Of a stretch of 64,000 nt of DNA, positions 43,651 through 55,796 are shown in pieces. The stretch's first letter is position 1, and every line of letters begins with the position of its first letter. A model generated the notes under the pieces. It worked only from the letters and a program-made list of their open reading frames with translations, was not told the origin of the DNA and made no database searches. A program made the translations under genes and the position numbers. The stretch covers positions 2,046,001-2,110,000 of the forward strand of contig JAINUG010000131.1 in the NCBI GenBank assembly GCA_029706075.1, written 5' to 3'. The DNA comes from Aldrovandia affinis. Lineage: Eukaryota > Chordata > Actinopteri > Notacanthiformes > Halosauridae.

Positions 43651-45861
43651 AGAAAAAAGTTTATTCTCCATAGTCTGTATAATTTATGAGATTTTGACTG
43701 AAGAACCAAAGAACTAACCACGTGCCTGTATCAACCCACTGAATGTGCGATTCTGGCGTTTATCATCTGTATAGCTATTGGTTAATTTTACGTTAAAACC
43801 ATGGTCATGGTCATGGTCAGGTTGTAAGCTTTCAAACTAGCTTCTCATGTTCACTGTTGGGCTGAGATAGGTCTACACGTATCTGACCAGTCCAGGTCCA
43901 CTTCGTATGCATGTGAAAACTGGGGGCACATGCCAGTTCTGGGTTCTGGGCTATTTGAACAATAGTTCATATTGTGATGGCAGCAAGTTTCCATCATTTT
44001 AGTGTAGTTTTATGCTGGCTTGATGATTTGGGGTGATTTGTCTGCCTTAAGTGTCAACTCAGATGACGCCTATAACAACGCCCATGTTGTTATTGTTGCC
44101 ATGATGATCTGGTTGGATCTACCTGGAAAGCATGCTGGCTAACAGGGTTCTGGTTGAATATATTTGTACAATAGAACTGATTTATAGTATGTTTTGGATA
44201 GGTTTCTGGACACTTGCATACACAATTATCTGATACAGGAACAAAACAAAAAAAACATTTGTAATCTTGTTATTTTGAATCGTAGAATTAATTTTCCTCT
44301 CATATAAAACATTTGTAATCTTATAATTTTTTATATTGTAAATCTTTTAATTTCCTCTCCTATCTGTAGAAGAGATGTAATTTTATAGAAATTTAAAAAA
44401 AACATACAGTATGACATGTGACTGGTTAAAAACATGTAACCATTTTGGACAGACTTTGGGACACCAAATTTCCTATTTCTTATATTCCTATTTTTAGAAA
44501 CAACAGTGTAGAATTTGATTGTTTTTAGATATTAGCATTTCGGTTTTTTGTGGAAGTGTACAACCCTTTGCGGTAGCACATACACAACAATTACATATCT
44601 AGAATCTGCTATGGCTTTAGAGTTAAAAATCATCATATTAGTAGGGTGTAAATCATTTGGTCTTTATTTTACATTTGATGTACTTATAAAGTGCATCATG
44701 AGTCTCAGAGGTAGCACATCTGTACATGCTGACACTTGTCTATTAAACCATGTCTGTGCAAGGTGTACTTTTGGAGATATTAGTCTTGGTGTAGTAGTAG
44801 TGAACAATAGGTGGAAATAGACATTTTTAGGCCTTGACACAAAGGGGTTAATAACATACAGTATGAAGCAATTACGGTATAAGGTGCATGTACATGCATG
44901 TATATGACTATGCTTTCAAGAGAAATATTAGTGAATTGGATTGCCTTTTTGGGGATATTTCAGAGAATACAGTACATTTTTATATTTGCTCCAATTTAAA
45001 TATTTGTATGAATAAAAAGCATGCGCTTGAACACAAAAAAAGCTCCCAGCTGTGAATCTCCCTGGTTTCCCCTTCTCACTCTGTTCACTGTATTCTGTAT
45101 AAGAAACAGTACAGTTACTCACTACAAACAAAGTTAATAAAGCACTCCTGAACACTCATTTGTCATTGGAAGTACCAAAAAAAAAAAAGAATACACACAT
45201 ATAATCTATTCCTCTACCGAGGCCTTGAATACCACCTGTCCTGAATGAATGGAGGCTTTCCGATCACTGTTACACCTTCGGCAAAATTCCCATCCCTTGT
45301 TAGATTTATTTGAAAAGAGCAAACAGGGAGATGCCACCATTGCTGTGATGACCCCATACATCAAAGTCTTTGTGACCACATATTAAGTGCTTTTCTCATC
45401 CCCCGCCCATTAAAAGTAAATAATCTGTGGAGAATGAGGCATTTGTTAAGGAGGCATCCTATTTGTCATACATGACAGGTATCTGTTTATATACAAAGCC
45501 GGGATGTGTGCTGGGGGAAACAAGTGGCAGAGTGGGAGTGATGATGGCAATTGCTCGGCGGGAAATCGCATTAATACCCCGGTCCACCCCAACACCTCCC
45601 ATGTTCCATTTCTCCCCATTGACCACGCTATTCTTCTCTTTTTCAGCTGTGAGCCCTATTTTCAATAAACATGTTAAAATGCCTTTTCTTATTGCGTGTC
45701 AGTTTCCGTTTTAGCTTTTGATGCCTACAATATTCATCTTTTTGGTTCCATATCCATCTCAGGCATTTGTAAAGATCACCCTTTTTAATGCCTTCAATAA
45801 TAGGGCAACAGGTTAAGATTCGGTTTGTTTCAGCAGTAAATACTTCTTCAATATATTGTAG
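43651..45861. other. Mostly unique AT-rich DNA, no gene
   Basis: No supported frame. ACATTTGTAATCTT-type direct repeats lie at 44257-44330. The stretch 45420-45860 has mixed composition without repeat signs and may be conserved non-coding DNA, judged only by appearance. Confidence 0.35.
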
Positions 45862-46317
45862 TGTCACTGGGTGGGTGACACACATGACCATTTCAGAGGG
45901 TTTAGCAATTGAACAAAGGCAGAAAGGAGGCAGGATTCCAAACAAAGTGCTAATTTAATAAGTGACTTCTCCAAAATACAAAATAAAGTCTTCACCAATA
46001 ATTTTACAACTTAGAGAATCTTCTCAAAAGAAACAATGACAACTCAAGCATCACAACCTGCATGATGCCTGCAGCACAGCTTACTGCCCTTCAACCTCTC
46101 TTCCACTCTCTCCTTTCAATTCGGCACCATCAGTCCTTTTATTGTAGTCCACAATTTGATTGAGCTGTCAGTAGTCCCAATTGTCTCATTTGATTCAGCT
46201 GCTGACCAGGTGTGGGACTACAGGCTGGTGGGAGCTGTAGTCTCGATGACTAGAGTGGCTCACAAGAGTTAAAGGGGAAGCCAGCCATTTCCCTGGGCTG
46301 CCCCTTGTGATGCCACA
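45862..46317 (-). mobile_element. Solo-LTR-like element
   Basis: On the minus strand it starts TGTGGCATCACAAGGGGCAG and ends CCACCCAGTGACA, giving TG...CA ends over 456 bp. An internal AATAAAAGG (46140 region) could be a polyadenylation signal. It is related to the sequence starting at 43519, in opposite orientation. No clean target duplication was found (TAG on both sides only), which lowers confidence. Confidence 0.5.
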
Positions 46318-46554
46318 ATAGATTTTAGTCTTATCATTAACATAGAATACTTATTATTAATGATAATCCAAATATGCACAGTCCTTCAAATATTAGGCTA
46401 CAACAATTCTAGCATCATCCATTGTTTACTGTTTAATGTGATAAAGATAGTAGTACTATATGTCATGTCATATAATATATAGTATATTTGAAAAAATAAT
46501 ATAATACATAAAAGTACAAATTGTGGTGCACTATTTTCATGCAAATCCAACATA
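46318..46554. other. AT-rich spacer
   Basis: No feature recognised between the LTR-like unit and the TSD of the Gypsy element. Confidence 0.4.
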
Positions 46555-46559
46555 TAAAC

Positions 46560-46744
46560 TGTTGTGTTCTTAAATTATATCCCACAATGAAACACAAGAA
46601 ACCGGAGTTCAATCACTCAAGTTCTTTACTGAATCCTTTTTGCAGGTTACCTTTTATACAGGGGAGTAAGACAAGAGCAATCAATCTCTGATGCATAGAT
46701 AGTAGATACCTGTGTAATTGATATGCAGAGCCAAATACACTACA
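46560..46744 (-). repeat. 3' LTR of the Gypsy element
   Basis: 185 bp, TG...CA on the minus strand, nearly identical to 49237-49421. It is preceded (on the minus strand) by the polypurine tract. Confidence 0.93.
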
Positions 46745-46857
46745 ACTCCTCCCTTCTAGATAACATAATATAATTAACATAATATATTTAATTTAACCAA
46801 AATACCCTGCTTTCAGTAAATCCTTCAGTGGTAACTATGTACAACCACTTGTCTCAT

Positions 46858-48342
46858 TCACAGCGTCAGTCTGTCTGGAGGGTTACGGTGGCGTGTGGGA
46901 TAACGCCTCTCTTCAGGAGGTGTGACTCCTGGACTCGAATCCGCAGTTGTGATGCCTAAAGGTGTTCCAGAGGCAGGCTGGCCATCCACTTCATTTTCCA
47001 AGGTCAGAAGGTTCACTTGAGCGGTGGCTAGTGGTACGACAGTATCCAACAACTCCTCTTCAATGCGGACTTTGGACCTCCGCAATTGGTCAATGTGGCG
47101 TCGCCAGATGGTGTCAGGAGCCACTTCCACGGAGTAGGACAAAGGCCCCTTTTTCTCCTTGATCTCGCCAGGAACCCACTTGTGGTCTCCACGGTAATCC
47201 CTGGCAAGCACTGTCTGTCCAATTTCAAATTGCCGTGTTTCGCCATTGTGCGCACTGAGGCCTTGCTTCAGCTGTCGATCTTGTACAGTCCGTCGAAGGT
47301 TCGGCTTCAGCAGGTCCAGTCTTGAGCGTAACCCACGTCCCAGAAACAACATGGCAGGTGTCTGGTTGGTAGTAGCATGCGTGGCGTTATGATAGGCGAA
47401 CAGGAAATTAGCCAGCTTCAGATTCAGAGGGGAGTGCTCATCTGCCATGGCTCGTAGACCTTGCTTTAGGGTTTGTACAAACCTCTCTGCGAGCCCGTTG
47501 GTAGCTGGATGGTATGGTGCTGATGTTATGTGCCGGACCCCATTCCGCTTCAGGAACACCTGGAATTCGTTAGCTGTGAATTGTGGACCATTATCACTCA
47601 CCAACTGTTCAGGAATACCAGTTCTTGCGAAGAGACTTCTCAGCACATCGATTGTGTGAGCTGTTGTTGTTGAGTTCATGGTAAACACTTCAGGCCACTT
47701 TGAACACGCATCGACCACCACCAGGAATGTTGTTCCCATAAATGGACCGGCGAAATCTATATGGATACGTTGCCACGGCGACGCAGGCCATTCCCATGAG
47801 TGGAGGGGTGCGATCGTTGGCTCGTTCTGTACCCGCTGGCAACCAGAGCAATGCATGGTGAGCTGCTCAATCTGTTGATCGATCCCCGGCCACCAGACGT
47901 AGCTTCTTGCGAGCGCCTTCATCTTCACCACTCCTAGATGACCAAAATGTAATTCTTCCAGCACCCTGGACCTCAGCTTGGTAGGTATGATGATCCTCAT
48001 TCCCCACATGAGGCATCCAGAGTCAATGGTAAGTTCATCCCTATGCTGGAAATACGGAGCGAGTGGAGACTTTTGTTGGTTTGTCCAGCCATTCTCTGTG
48101 GCAGTGCGCACTTGTGAGAGAGTTGCATCTCTTCCGGTTTCTCTCTGAATAATTTCCGCCGTCACAGGAAGACTTTCAATCTGCATGAGTGTGAACATCT
48201 CCAATGGCTCTTTGTCCCCCTTTTTCATTGTTGCCGTTTCCAATGGCAACCGAGACAAACCATCGGCGTTGGCGTGACTCAATGTTCTTTTGAATTCAAT
48301 CTTGTACCTGTGTCCTCCAAGGAACAACTCCCAACATTGCAT
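46858..48342 (-). CDS. Gypsy pol, C-terminal part: RNase H end and integrase
   Basis: Open frame of about 494 codons. The first residues keep the end of RNase H (WELFLGGHRYKIEFKRT, HANADGLSRLPLE). Then comes the integrase zinc-binding region (HFGHLGVVKMKALARSYVWW, HCSGCQ) and the catalytic core: IHIDFAGPF (first Asp), VSDNGPQFTANEF (second Asp) and TNGLAERFVQTL (Glu). A C-terminal GPLSYSVEV/RRHIDQLRRS segment resembles the GPY/F module. No stop interrupts it, which fits recent insertion. No obvious chromodomain. The natural polyprotein start is lost. Confidence 0.92.
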   Translation of the reverse strand: MQCWELFLGGHRYKIEFKRTLSHANADGLSRLPLETATMKKGDKEPLEMFTLMQIESLPVTAEIIQRETGRDATLSQVRTATENGWTNQQKSPLAPYFQHRDELTIDSGCLMWGMRIIIPTKLRSRVLEELHFGHLGVVKMKALARSYVWWPGIDQQIEQLTMHCSGCQRVQNEPTIAPLHSWEWPASPWQRIHIDFAGPFMGTTFLVVVDACSKWPEVFTMNSTTTAHTIDVLRSLFARTGIPEQLVSDNGPQFTANEFQVFLKRNGVRHITSAPYHPATNGLAERFVQTLKQGLRAMADEHSPLNLKLANFLFAYHNATHATTNQTPAMLFLGRGLRSRLDLLKPNLRRTVQDRQLKQGLSAHNGETRQFEIGQTVLARDYRGDHKWVPGEIKEKKGPLSYSVEVAPDTIWRRHIDQLRRSKVRIEEELLDTVVPLATAQVNLLTLENEVDGQPASGTPLGITTADSSPGVTPPEERRYPTRHRNPPDRLTL

Positions 48343-48384
48343 CCGCGCCGCCGCCGTCGCTGGAATCGCCTTCTGTGGATTGAA

Positions 48385-49112
48385 TATTGAGACCTATTGT
48401 AATAATTGATGAATCCGAGAAATGACCTCAGCTGCTGCACATCCTGTGGCTGTGGAGCCTTCTTGACAGCTTGGATCTTCTCTTGACATTTATGCAACCC
48501 ATGTGCATCGATGGGTTGGCCACAGTATGCGATGCATGACTTGAAGAACTCACACTTGTTCCGTCTTACCCGAAGCCCGTAGTCTTCCAGCCTTTTCAGG
48601 ACCTTCTGGAGGTTCTCCAAGTGTTCGTCATCATTGGCCCCAGTCACAATGATATCATCTAAATAACACTGTGTGCCTGGGACCCCTTGTAATACCTGGT
48701 CCATGGCGCGCTGCCATATAGCTGGAGCGGAGGCCACTCCAAATACTAGCCTATTGTAACGATAAAGGCCCTTCAGCGTGTTTATTGTGAGAAATACCTT
48801 GGAGTCTTCCTCCATCTCCATCTGTAGGTAGGCCTCAGCCAGATCCACCTTGGTGAATCGTTGTCCACCTGACAAGTTTGCAAAGATGTCTTCAATCCTT
48901 GGTAATGGATATTGTTCTGCTTGTAGCACTGGATTGATGGTAACCTTGAAGTCGCCGCACACTCTTACTGCCCCAGTCTTCTTTGCTACTGGAACAACGG
49001 GTGTGGCCCATGGACTTCAGTCCAGTCTAAATACTGTTCCATGCGTTCGGTATATTCCACCCAATTGTCCATTGTACTATCGAAAGGGTCGATTGTTCCA
49101 ATTTGTCTAGCC
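48385..49112 (-). pseudogene. Gypsy gag start fused to reverse transcriptase, with deletions
   Basis: From ATG at 49112 the minus strand reads MARQIGTIDPFDSTMDNWVE then YTERMEQYLD, a gag-like N-terminus. It is joined out of frame to RT at about 49030 (SPWATPVVPVAKKTGAVRVC then GDFK). So the rest of gag, the protease and the start of RT are missing. RT motifs follow in 48962-48279: RFTKVDLAEAYLQM, FGVASAPAIWQRAM and the catalytic QCYLDDIIVTG, then LRSFLGFINYYN. Directly after NYYN the sequence jumps to the end of RNase H, in a different frame, removing the RNase H core. Confidence 0.88.
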
Positions 49113-49236
49113 ATTTTGATAAGCAAAACCCAGTCTTCTCGCCGACAATTCCCTTTTCGTCTTCCCCGCGGAAAATCTCTGCTCTCCTCTCAATCGGATT
49201 GACTTGAGTTCACTTTTCCGAACATCTCGTCGCCAC

Positions 49237-49421
49237 TGTTGTGTTCTTAAATTGTATCCCACAATGAAACACAAGAAACCGGAGTTCAATCACTCAAGTT
49301 CTTTACTGAATCCTTTTTGCAGGTTAGCTTTTATACAGGGGAGTAAGACAAGAGCAATCAATCTCTGATGCATAGATAGTAGATACCTGTGTAATCGATA
49401 TGCAGAGCCAAATACACTACA
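49237..49421 (-). repeat. 5' LTR of the Gypsy element
   Basis: 185 bp, three differences from the other LTR (at the ATTRTATCCC, GGTTASCTTTT and GTAATYGATA positions). Confidence 0.93.
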
Positions 49422-49426
49422 TAAAC

Positions 49427-52400
49427 TCTAACAAATAAAGACATCTTCAATCTTTTAGAAATGTTTGTTTGTTTTTTACATATGTATGGTGCAACCCTTT
49501 CTCTGTGGTGTGCATTTATTTATTTGCACAATCACAAAGTTTTAAAAAGTAGCAGAAAAAAATTAAGTACTGGCATAATCTTAAGGTCATTAACTTAATT
49601 ATTTCTGGTTAATGGGCACAAAGGAGAGAGAGAAAGAGGAACCAATTAATAATTACTAATTAAGTCTCATCATCATATCAGAATAAATGGGCATTATGAA
49701 GCTACAAGCTTTCATGTTGTTGCATATTTATAACATTAGATTAATTTAATATTACCCTTATAAATCATGCAAATTTATGAACTGAAGGTTTTGTTTTATT
49801 ACAGCATATTAAGTCATGTTCGATGTGCAAGGTGGCTTTGAAGTGAGGCAGCACCCAAGGTTAGTCAGTGTTATTTATGGCCTACCTTTCAGTTAACACT
49901 AAGCTAGGTTTTATTATGGTTTAATGTGCTTGGAAGGTGGGAACAATATTAAGGAGTACGATTATAGTTATAGTATAGTATAGATATAGTATCACCAGAC
50001 AGATGCTGAGGCCTATATTTGAGACATGTATTTTTCTTAGAGTATCAATAGTAGCCATTGCTTCTCAGATTCCATTGTGGACTCCCAGTCTCCCAGTTTG
50101 TTTTATAGGAAGCTACTTAATATCCCGTCATACCCGCACTGAAATAAAGAGGTGGCTGCATATGGAATCATATGTGAATGGATGGAAAGTGAATGCAGAC
50201 AATTCACCCTTCCAGTACTGGCCCTAATATATCATGAACAGCCATAATATATCATGAAGGGAATCACTACATACACAAGGTGAAAGGTTGATAAGATTTT
50301 AAAAATTGTGTTCTATGTACACCAGACACTTTTTTCATATGACATTATTCTTAAAAGCCCGCCTTAAACAACTGTTCTGATCAGAGAGTAACCTTTGGCA
50401 CGCTATGTCTAAACAAAGTGATTTCTTCACCTCGGATACTGTATGCAAATTAAACTTTTTAAACCCCTTGTGTGGGTAATAACACCCCAATTGTTCTTAA
50501 CTACTGTAGGTGGCATGTGCCGGCTGGGTCACACCGCTCTCATTAATGAATCATTGGTGGGACCTTGTACCATTAAAGTGCTCCGGATTGTGCATTTTCA
50601 GCAATTTACAACGATTAATAGAAAGAGGTCACCCTGGGTCACTTTCAATTTCCACTCAGAGGGGAGAAAAATGGAAACAACCCATTTGCACAAATTTAAA
50701 TAATTTGCTCATAGAAAAAAAGGGAAAGAAAGATGTGAGAAGCCTTGAATGTTGTTGCACAATAATAATCCCTGCTGCGCGAGTCAGCTTGCATAAAGGC
50801 TATAATGAATATGACAGGAGATATGAATCCAGATGTAAGAATAAAGCCCCCTTTTTCTCCTTGCCGTCTCACAAGGGAGCGTCTGTTGCCTCTAGTGAGC
50901 TTTTAAACTTATCATAAATGTATTAAGATTGCGTCGGGCCATGAAACAGCTGTAGACAATTAATCTTCTGCAAATCTTATCCGAAGAATTGGTTTCTGCA
51001 AAGTAACATCTGCTGCAAGAGGTGATTATTCATGGGCACACAAGCCCGACACACTTTTATGCATAGGGCACCATCATTGCCAATGAAGTAAAAATTTATA
51101 GTTTTCCCTGTTCAGTAAAAATAACATTCAGCTGCATTAAAACATCATCCATCAACATCGTCCCGGGGCTCCGAGCCCGTCTCAGCCAGAGAAATTAAAA
51201 AAGTATTCATTTTAATGTGAGCTTGTAAAATGTGCTGCTCCGTTGGTCTGATGTTTTCTGCTTCTGTGTTTTTTTTTCAAAGTAAAAGAGAATGAAATTG
51301 AATATCTGGATCTAAGCACTCCAGTACAAGCGTGATGGTGGCCCGGGTATAAAAAAGAAGATGGTCCATCTCAACTACAGCTTGTTCAATATTAATATTC
51401 AAACAGCAAATACTAAGAAAGTGCATTTAGTGCTACTCTTTACTGACAGTATACACTGGATATCAGTGATTAAGTAGGGGTATATTGTAAGGTCGTGTTT
51501 ATATTCTCATAATGTTTTAAGGTAGTTTCTATTCTGTTTGCATCACTAAGCACATTTGTAAGAGTAAGGCAAATGTACACTAAATGTCAGACCGTGCTAT
51601 TTTTTGTACACAATCAAATAAAAAATCTATAAAAACATACAATCAGCAGTTAGAAATGCTCAACAAACAGTTGGTCCTCCAGTTATTACAATATGCAACA
51701 TTGAGGGACCAAACACTTGATCTGCTTCAAATAATTTTTTGAATTTCTATATAAAATCTCATGTCTGGATATTGTCATTCGTTAATAATCTAAGCGAGCA
51801 TCATGATCATCATCATAATGAACAATAAGGGTAAATGTCCAACTGGTATCTGTTCCTATCTCTTTAACCTCCCCAAACATCCAAACAAGGGAATTTCTTG
51901 GGCAGTTAAAATACCTGCTGATTGTCTTAATATACATAAACAAACATGGGCTGTTCTGGTGTTACCACTGACAGATTTTTATTACACCAGAGCACTTAGG
52001 AATGTGAGCTAGCAGTGCCAGCTTGATCAGTTTGACTCAGAGGGTTAACATTGTCCATTTGGAGTTCCATAACGTTGAATGCCACAAAGTTTCCTATAGT
52101 TGAATTTTGAATCCATTATGTTCAATTATGAACAACTTCATCCCAAGTAAACAATAGTTGCTGTTTGGAATTGTCATTTTCCAGGCTGCACCAGATAAAA
52201 GCCATTTGCGCGTGTCACGATTTTCCTTATCACATGGTAGCAATATTCTTATCTTAAAATGGAAATTTCACTACTGGTTGGACTTGACAATTATTATTTA
52301 CAAACATCACCTCTATTTTTGAAAGCAGGAGTAAATTTCCCATTTTTGTTAGAGGAATGTAATAACTACAGGGGAATTACCTTGTAACCGATGTGTGTTT

Positions 52401-52750
52401 AGTCACTTTAAAAAGGGCTTTAAACTACTATTTCAATAATAAATATCATGATGCTTAGCCCTGTTTTCAATGAGACCTTAGGTAAAGACCATAGCCAGTC
52501 GTTTCCATAAAGTTGGGATAATAGTTCTTAGTGTTTTCTTTTTAGTTTTTTGGTGGTTCCTTGTTTGTGTGTTATACCATCCTTTCATTTTTCCCTCCTT
52601 TATTTTGTTCCCTTGCATTGGATGGAATTTGGTTAGCCTATTCTTTAGCACAGTCTGGTTTTATCTGGTCTGTCTCTCTGTGTTGGTAATTTTTCATTAT
52701 AATTTTGTGTTTAATGTATTCTTTTAGTTAATTAAAGTAGGGAATGAGTA
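49427..52750. other. Unique DNA; 50930-51260 possibly conserved non-coding
   Basis: No supported gene. Frames such as 50510-50917 have no domain and no splice context. The block 50930-51260 (for example GACAATTAATCTTCTGCAAA and GAGGTGATTATTCATGGGCA) is non-repetitive, evenly composed and rich in TAAT and TTATTCAT motifs, as vertebrate conserved non-coding elements often are. Conservation itself cannot be seen here. Confidence 0.35.
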
Positions 52751-52756
52751 TTATTT

Positions 52757-52860
52757 ATTGGATGGTTCTGTATGGCTCAGTAGGTAGAGCATGGCACTGC
52801 TAACGCCTACATTGTGGGTTCAATTCCTATTGGAACCACATATACTGAAAAATGTATACA
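52757..52860 (+). mobile_element. tRNA-derived SINE, 5' part
   Basis: The head GGTTCTGTATGGCTCAGTAG then GTAGAGCATGG, with B box GGTTCAATTCC, is followed by CACATATACTGAAAAATGTATACATT. It is the same family as the minus-strand SINE at 12362-12514. The L2-type tail is lost. Confidence 0.8.
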
Positions 52861-52869
52861 TTTGTGGGT

Positions 52870-53770
52870 TCATATATTATTATATATTATAATTCTCTAT
52901 TGGTAACCTATTTTATACAAAATTTCCTTTAACATTATTAGCTGAAAAATTTAGGTTTACATTGAAATTCACATTTGTCAAATATTCTTATACATGTATG
53001 CCATTTAAGTTGCGGGTTATCTTTGGATAAAAAATAATTACTAGTAGACATTGGCTGCTACAAACAGACTGACATGTTTTTACTGAAATGAAACCAACAA
53101 ACAGACTGCAACGATCAATCAACAATGCCAATTTTTGACAGCTGTTTTCTCAAAACTAGGTTTTTAGCTCATATTTTTTCAGTTATCTTAACTTATGAAT
53201 AAGTTATTGTCACCAAGTTTTATAAGATGATTCTTGGATGTATTCCTAAGATAAATACAGAGGGGATTGTTGATATCTTGTTTATTTAAGATTTTATGAG
53301 CAATTATATCCCCCAAAATAGGTGAATATGTATTTTTGTATTTTTTAAAATATTAAGTGTCTTAACAAAACAAGACAAAAAAATGTTAGTCACTCACTCC
53401 TATCTTGCTGTAACTGAATTAGAATGCTATGCATAAATTAGCATATTTAACGAGTTTATGCCTAATTTGCATATTTCAATATACATTTTCAGAAAAGTGC
53501 TAAAACAAAAAATATGTATTAAGATGTGACACCAGGATTTGTTTTTCCTATACCTTGGGTGTGTCTTAAATATCACGGTTAAATGCAAAAAATATGTGTT
53601 ATATGCACAGATCAGGTGGAATCTAGTTTTTTCAACAATGCATACAAATTCACATCAATTGCACCAAATAAATCCTGTCCCAATTCAAGGTAGAGTACTC
53701 TAGAATAATAGTTGCTTCATACCTTTGGTGAAGTCTAGGAGTCCTAAAAAATGATGACATATGCGATGAT
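52870..53770. other. AT-rich DNA, nothing recognised
   Basis: No frame, repeat boundary or RNA recognised. Confidence 0.4.
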
Positions 53771-53774
53771 ATGG

Positions 53775-54465
53775 GTTAGGTACCCAGTGGGGTGCCAGCT
53801 TGCCAGTTCCGAAGGAAGACTCATTCACCTGGGAGTAAGGGGGCAGCTCGGGCTGTATGGTTGTACCGTGCCTGGTCTTGTTGTTACCGGCTCTGGGTGT
53901 GTGGTATGTCTGAACCCACCCATCTAGTCTAGTGTGTGTGCTTGTACTAGGGGTTTCACCCCAACAGCCAAGTCAACGGGGAGCTGCACATGACTTCCAA
54001 ACACTACAAAGTAGGGGGTCAGGCCGGTTGAGCTATATGTTGAGTTGTTATACCCTTGCATCAAGGTGGGCAGCTTGTTGGGCTATTGGGCTTGGGCACT
54101 TTCAGTGAGGCATACTTGGAAAACAAGTCCATCATTACTAAAAATGTAGGGGAAGCAATTGCCTGGCCAGCTTAATGACAGGTAATCTATTCCTAATACT
54201 TGGAAAGACTATGGGTCTTGGACCACTGCCACTTGGACCACTATGGGTCTAATGGGTCTTGGACCACTGCAGTTTTAGTTGGATCTGTGGCTACCCCACT
54301 TTAGCTGATGACATGCCCCAGGTATGTTACCTCCCGTTGAAACAGTTCACATTTACGTGGTTGCAGTTTCAGCCCATGCTCATGTAGTGTTTGAAAGAGT
54401 TGTTCCAGGTGACGTAAATGGCTCTCAAAATCTGGCAAATAGACAATGATGTCATGAATGAATGT
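53775..54465 (-). pseudogene. Ty3/Gypsy pol remnant, heavily decayed
   Basis: On the minus strand 54460-54290 can be read across small shifts as HDIIVYLPDFESHLRHLEQL then FQTLHEHGLKLQPRKCELFQ and REVTYLGHVIS. This is the part of Gypsy RT after the catalytic motif, with the usual YLDD replaced. The flanking part 53780-54180 contains integrase-like traces (an inverse of the TFLVMMDLFSKY-type stretch near 54120). No long frame. It is much older than the element at 46560-49421 and of a different family. Confidence 0.65.
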
Positions 54466-54469
54466 ACCC

Positions 54470-55790
54470 ATTGGGAATAGGCTTCATCTTCCCCTTCCTG
54501 TAGCTCCCTCTCCAATATACCACGACAATAAAATGTTGTATGTTGCCAGAGTATTAAAAGTATTTTAATTTTAAGATAATGTGACACTGATATTTCCTTT
54601 TCTTTGCAGGTACTTGGAACCCAGAGTCAACACACACACCAACAAACATTTCTAAATTTTTGTTTTACTTAATTAAAATAGTATTCGCAATCAATTTATT
54701 TTAGTTTCTTTATAATTTATCTTTCTTTTGGATATTTCAGTATTTCAGGACAAAATACGTAGACAAAGAAGCCTATTTAATGACCAATTTCATCAATAAA
54801 AGTGAAAGATTTGAGTTAAAAGACAAACTGAGTGTACACACACTCTGTGTGTGGTCTCAGGTTTTCGTAAATTTGCACGTCCGAACAAGCTAGACTCCCG
54901 AAAATTTTACAAATCCCAATTTTCATGTGTAAATGTTGGTACGGAGAAATTTTGTTTGTATGTTGCTTGATAAATGAGGCCCATTGAATGTTCTCATCCA
55001 AGTACTGTACATGCCTGATACAACTCTACAACTAATAAAGTTGGTTCAAACACCACATGTTAAAACAATAATGCCGTCTTACAATTTTTTGCTGTTCTTA
55101 AGAATTTCATTTTTGGACATAATCAACTCTGATGGGTTGTTTTGTGGGTCAATAGGGTATATGTCGAGCATCACGTAACCAAACCGGAAAACATACCTAC
55201 TCATTTCCGCCAGTCAACAAGGTCAATGTGATAATTAAATAAAAACAATAGCATGGGTTGTTAATACTATACCTTATAGTGATCAATTTTATTTTGAGAG
55301 ACCTGATGAATAACATACTATTATGCCACTAGATAATCAATGATTTACAAGAAACTATAATACCGTTACCCCAATAACCTTGCCTATTCTCGTTTTTCAG
55401 CTGAAATGTATTAGACCGAACCAACAACACTGAACATGAACAGCTGTTATTTTGGACTGATGCCTTTATCAAACTTCTCAAAATGGGAATGCTGGTATAA
55501 GTCGTGCCTTTTAAATCATGACGATTACATAGATTAGATAGTCAAGAAGGTCCTGATCGTATTGCCAGATTAGCCTTTATACCTTGAGAAGTTTGACATA
55601 GCGTTACCATCCTTGAACTGGAACTGATGGTGAACGCGAACAGATCAACCTTATGCTAACCATCCCTACTCTCAGGCTGTGGGGCTTCTCGCTCTTTCGC
55701 ATAGACCTGTGACAGGCTGCCCTGATGCGAACATCGGCAGTCATCCTGTCTCTGTTTGACACTGGTGAAAAATGAGATAACTGTTATTGA
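54470..55790. other. Unique AT-rich DNA, nothing recognised
   Basis: No supported coding or RNA feature. Confidence 0.4.
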
Positions 55791-55796
55791 GCAACC

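Larger units (their letters stand above)
46560..49421 (-). mobile_element. Ty3/Gypsy LTR retrotransposon, young but internally deleted
   Basis: Two 185-bp LTRs (46560-46744 and 49237-49421) differ at three positions by eye, about 98.4% identity. The flanks TAAAC (46555-46559 and 49422-49426) are a perfect 5-bp duplication. On the minus strand the LTR is TGTAGTG...CACAACA. A polypurine tract (AGAAGGGAGGAGT) precedes the 3' LTR at ~46745-46757, and GTGGCGACGAGATG follows the 5' LTR, a common Gypsy leader. The body holds only the first ~30 gag codons, then RT, a piece of RNase H and an integrase. It is 2.86 kb, where a complete element is about 5 kb or more. Confidence 0.95.

Noticed and set aside
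45643..45945. 100-codon minus-strand frame ending near an LTR-like unit
   Set aside because: It crosses the boundary of the LTR-like element at 45862, so it cannot be an ancestral gene. No domain.
46962..47878. Plus-strand frames over the Gypsy pol
   Set aside because: Antisense shadows of the integrase frame; no independent features.
50510..50917. 135-codon frame in unique DNA
   Set aside because: No domain, no homologue recognised, atypical composition for a protein, and overlapping another open frame. Likely chance.
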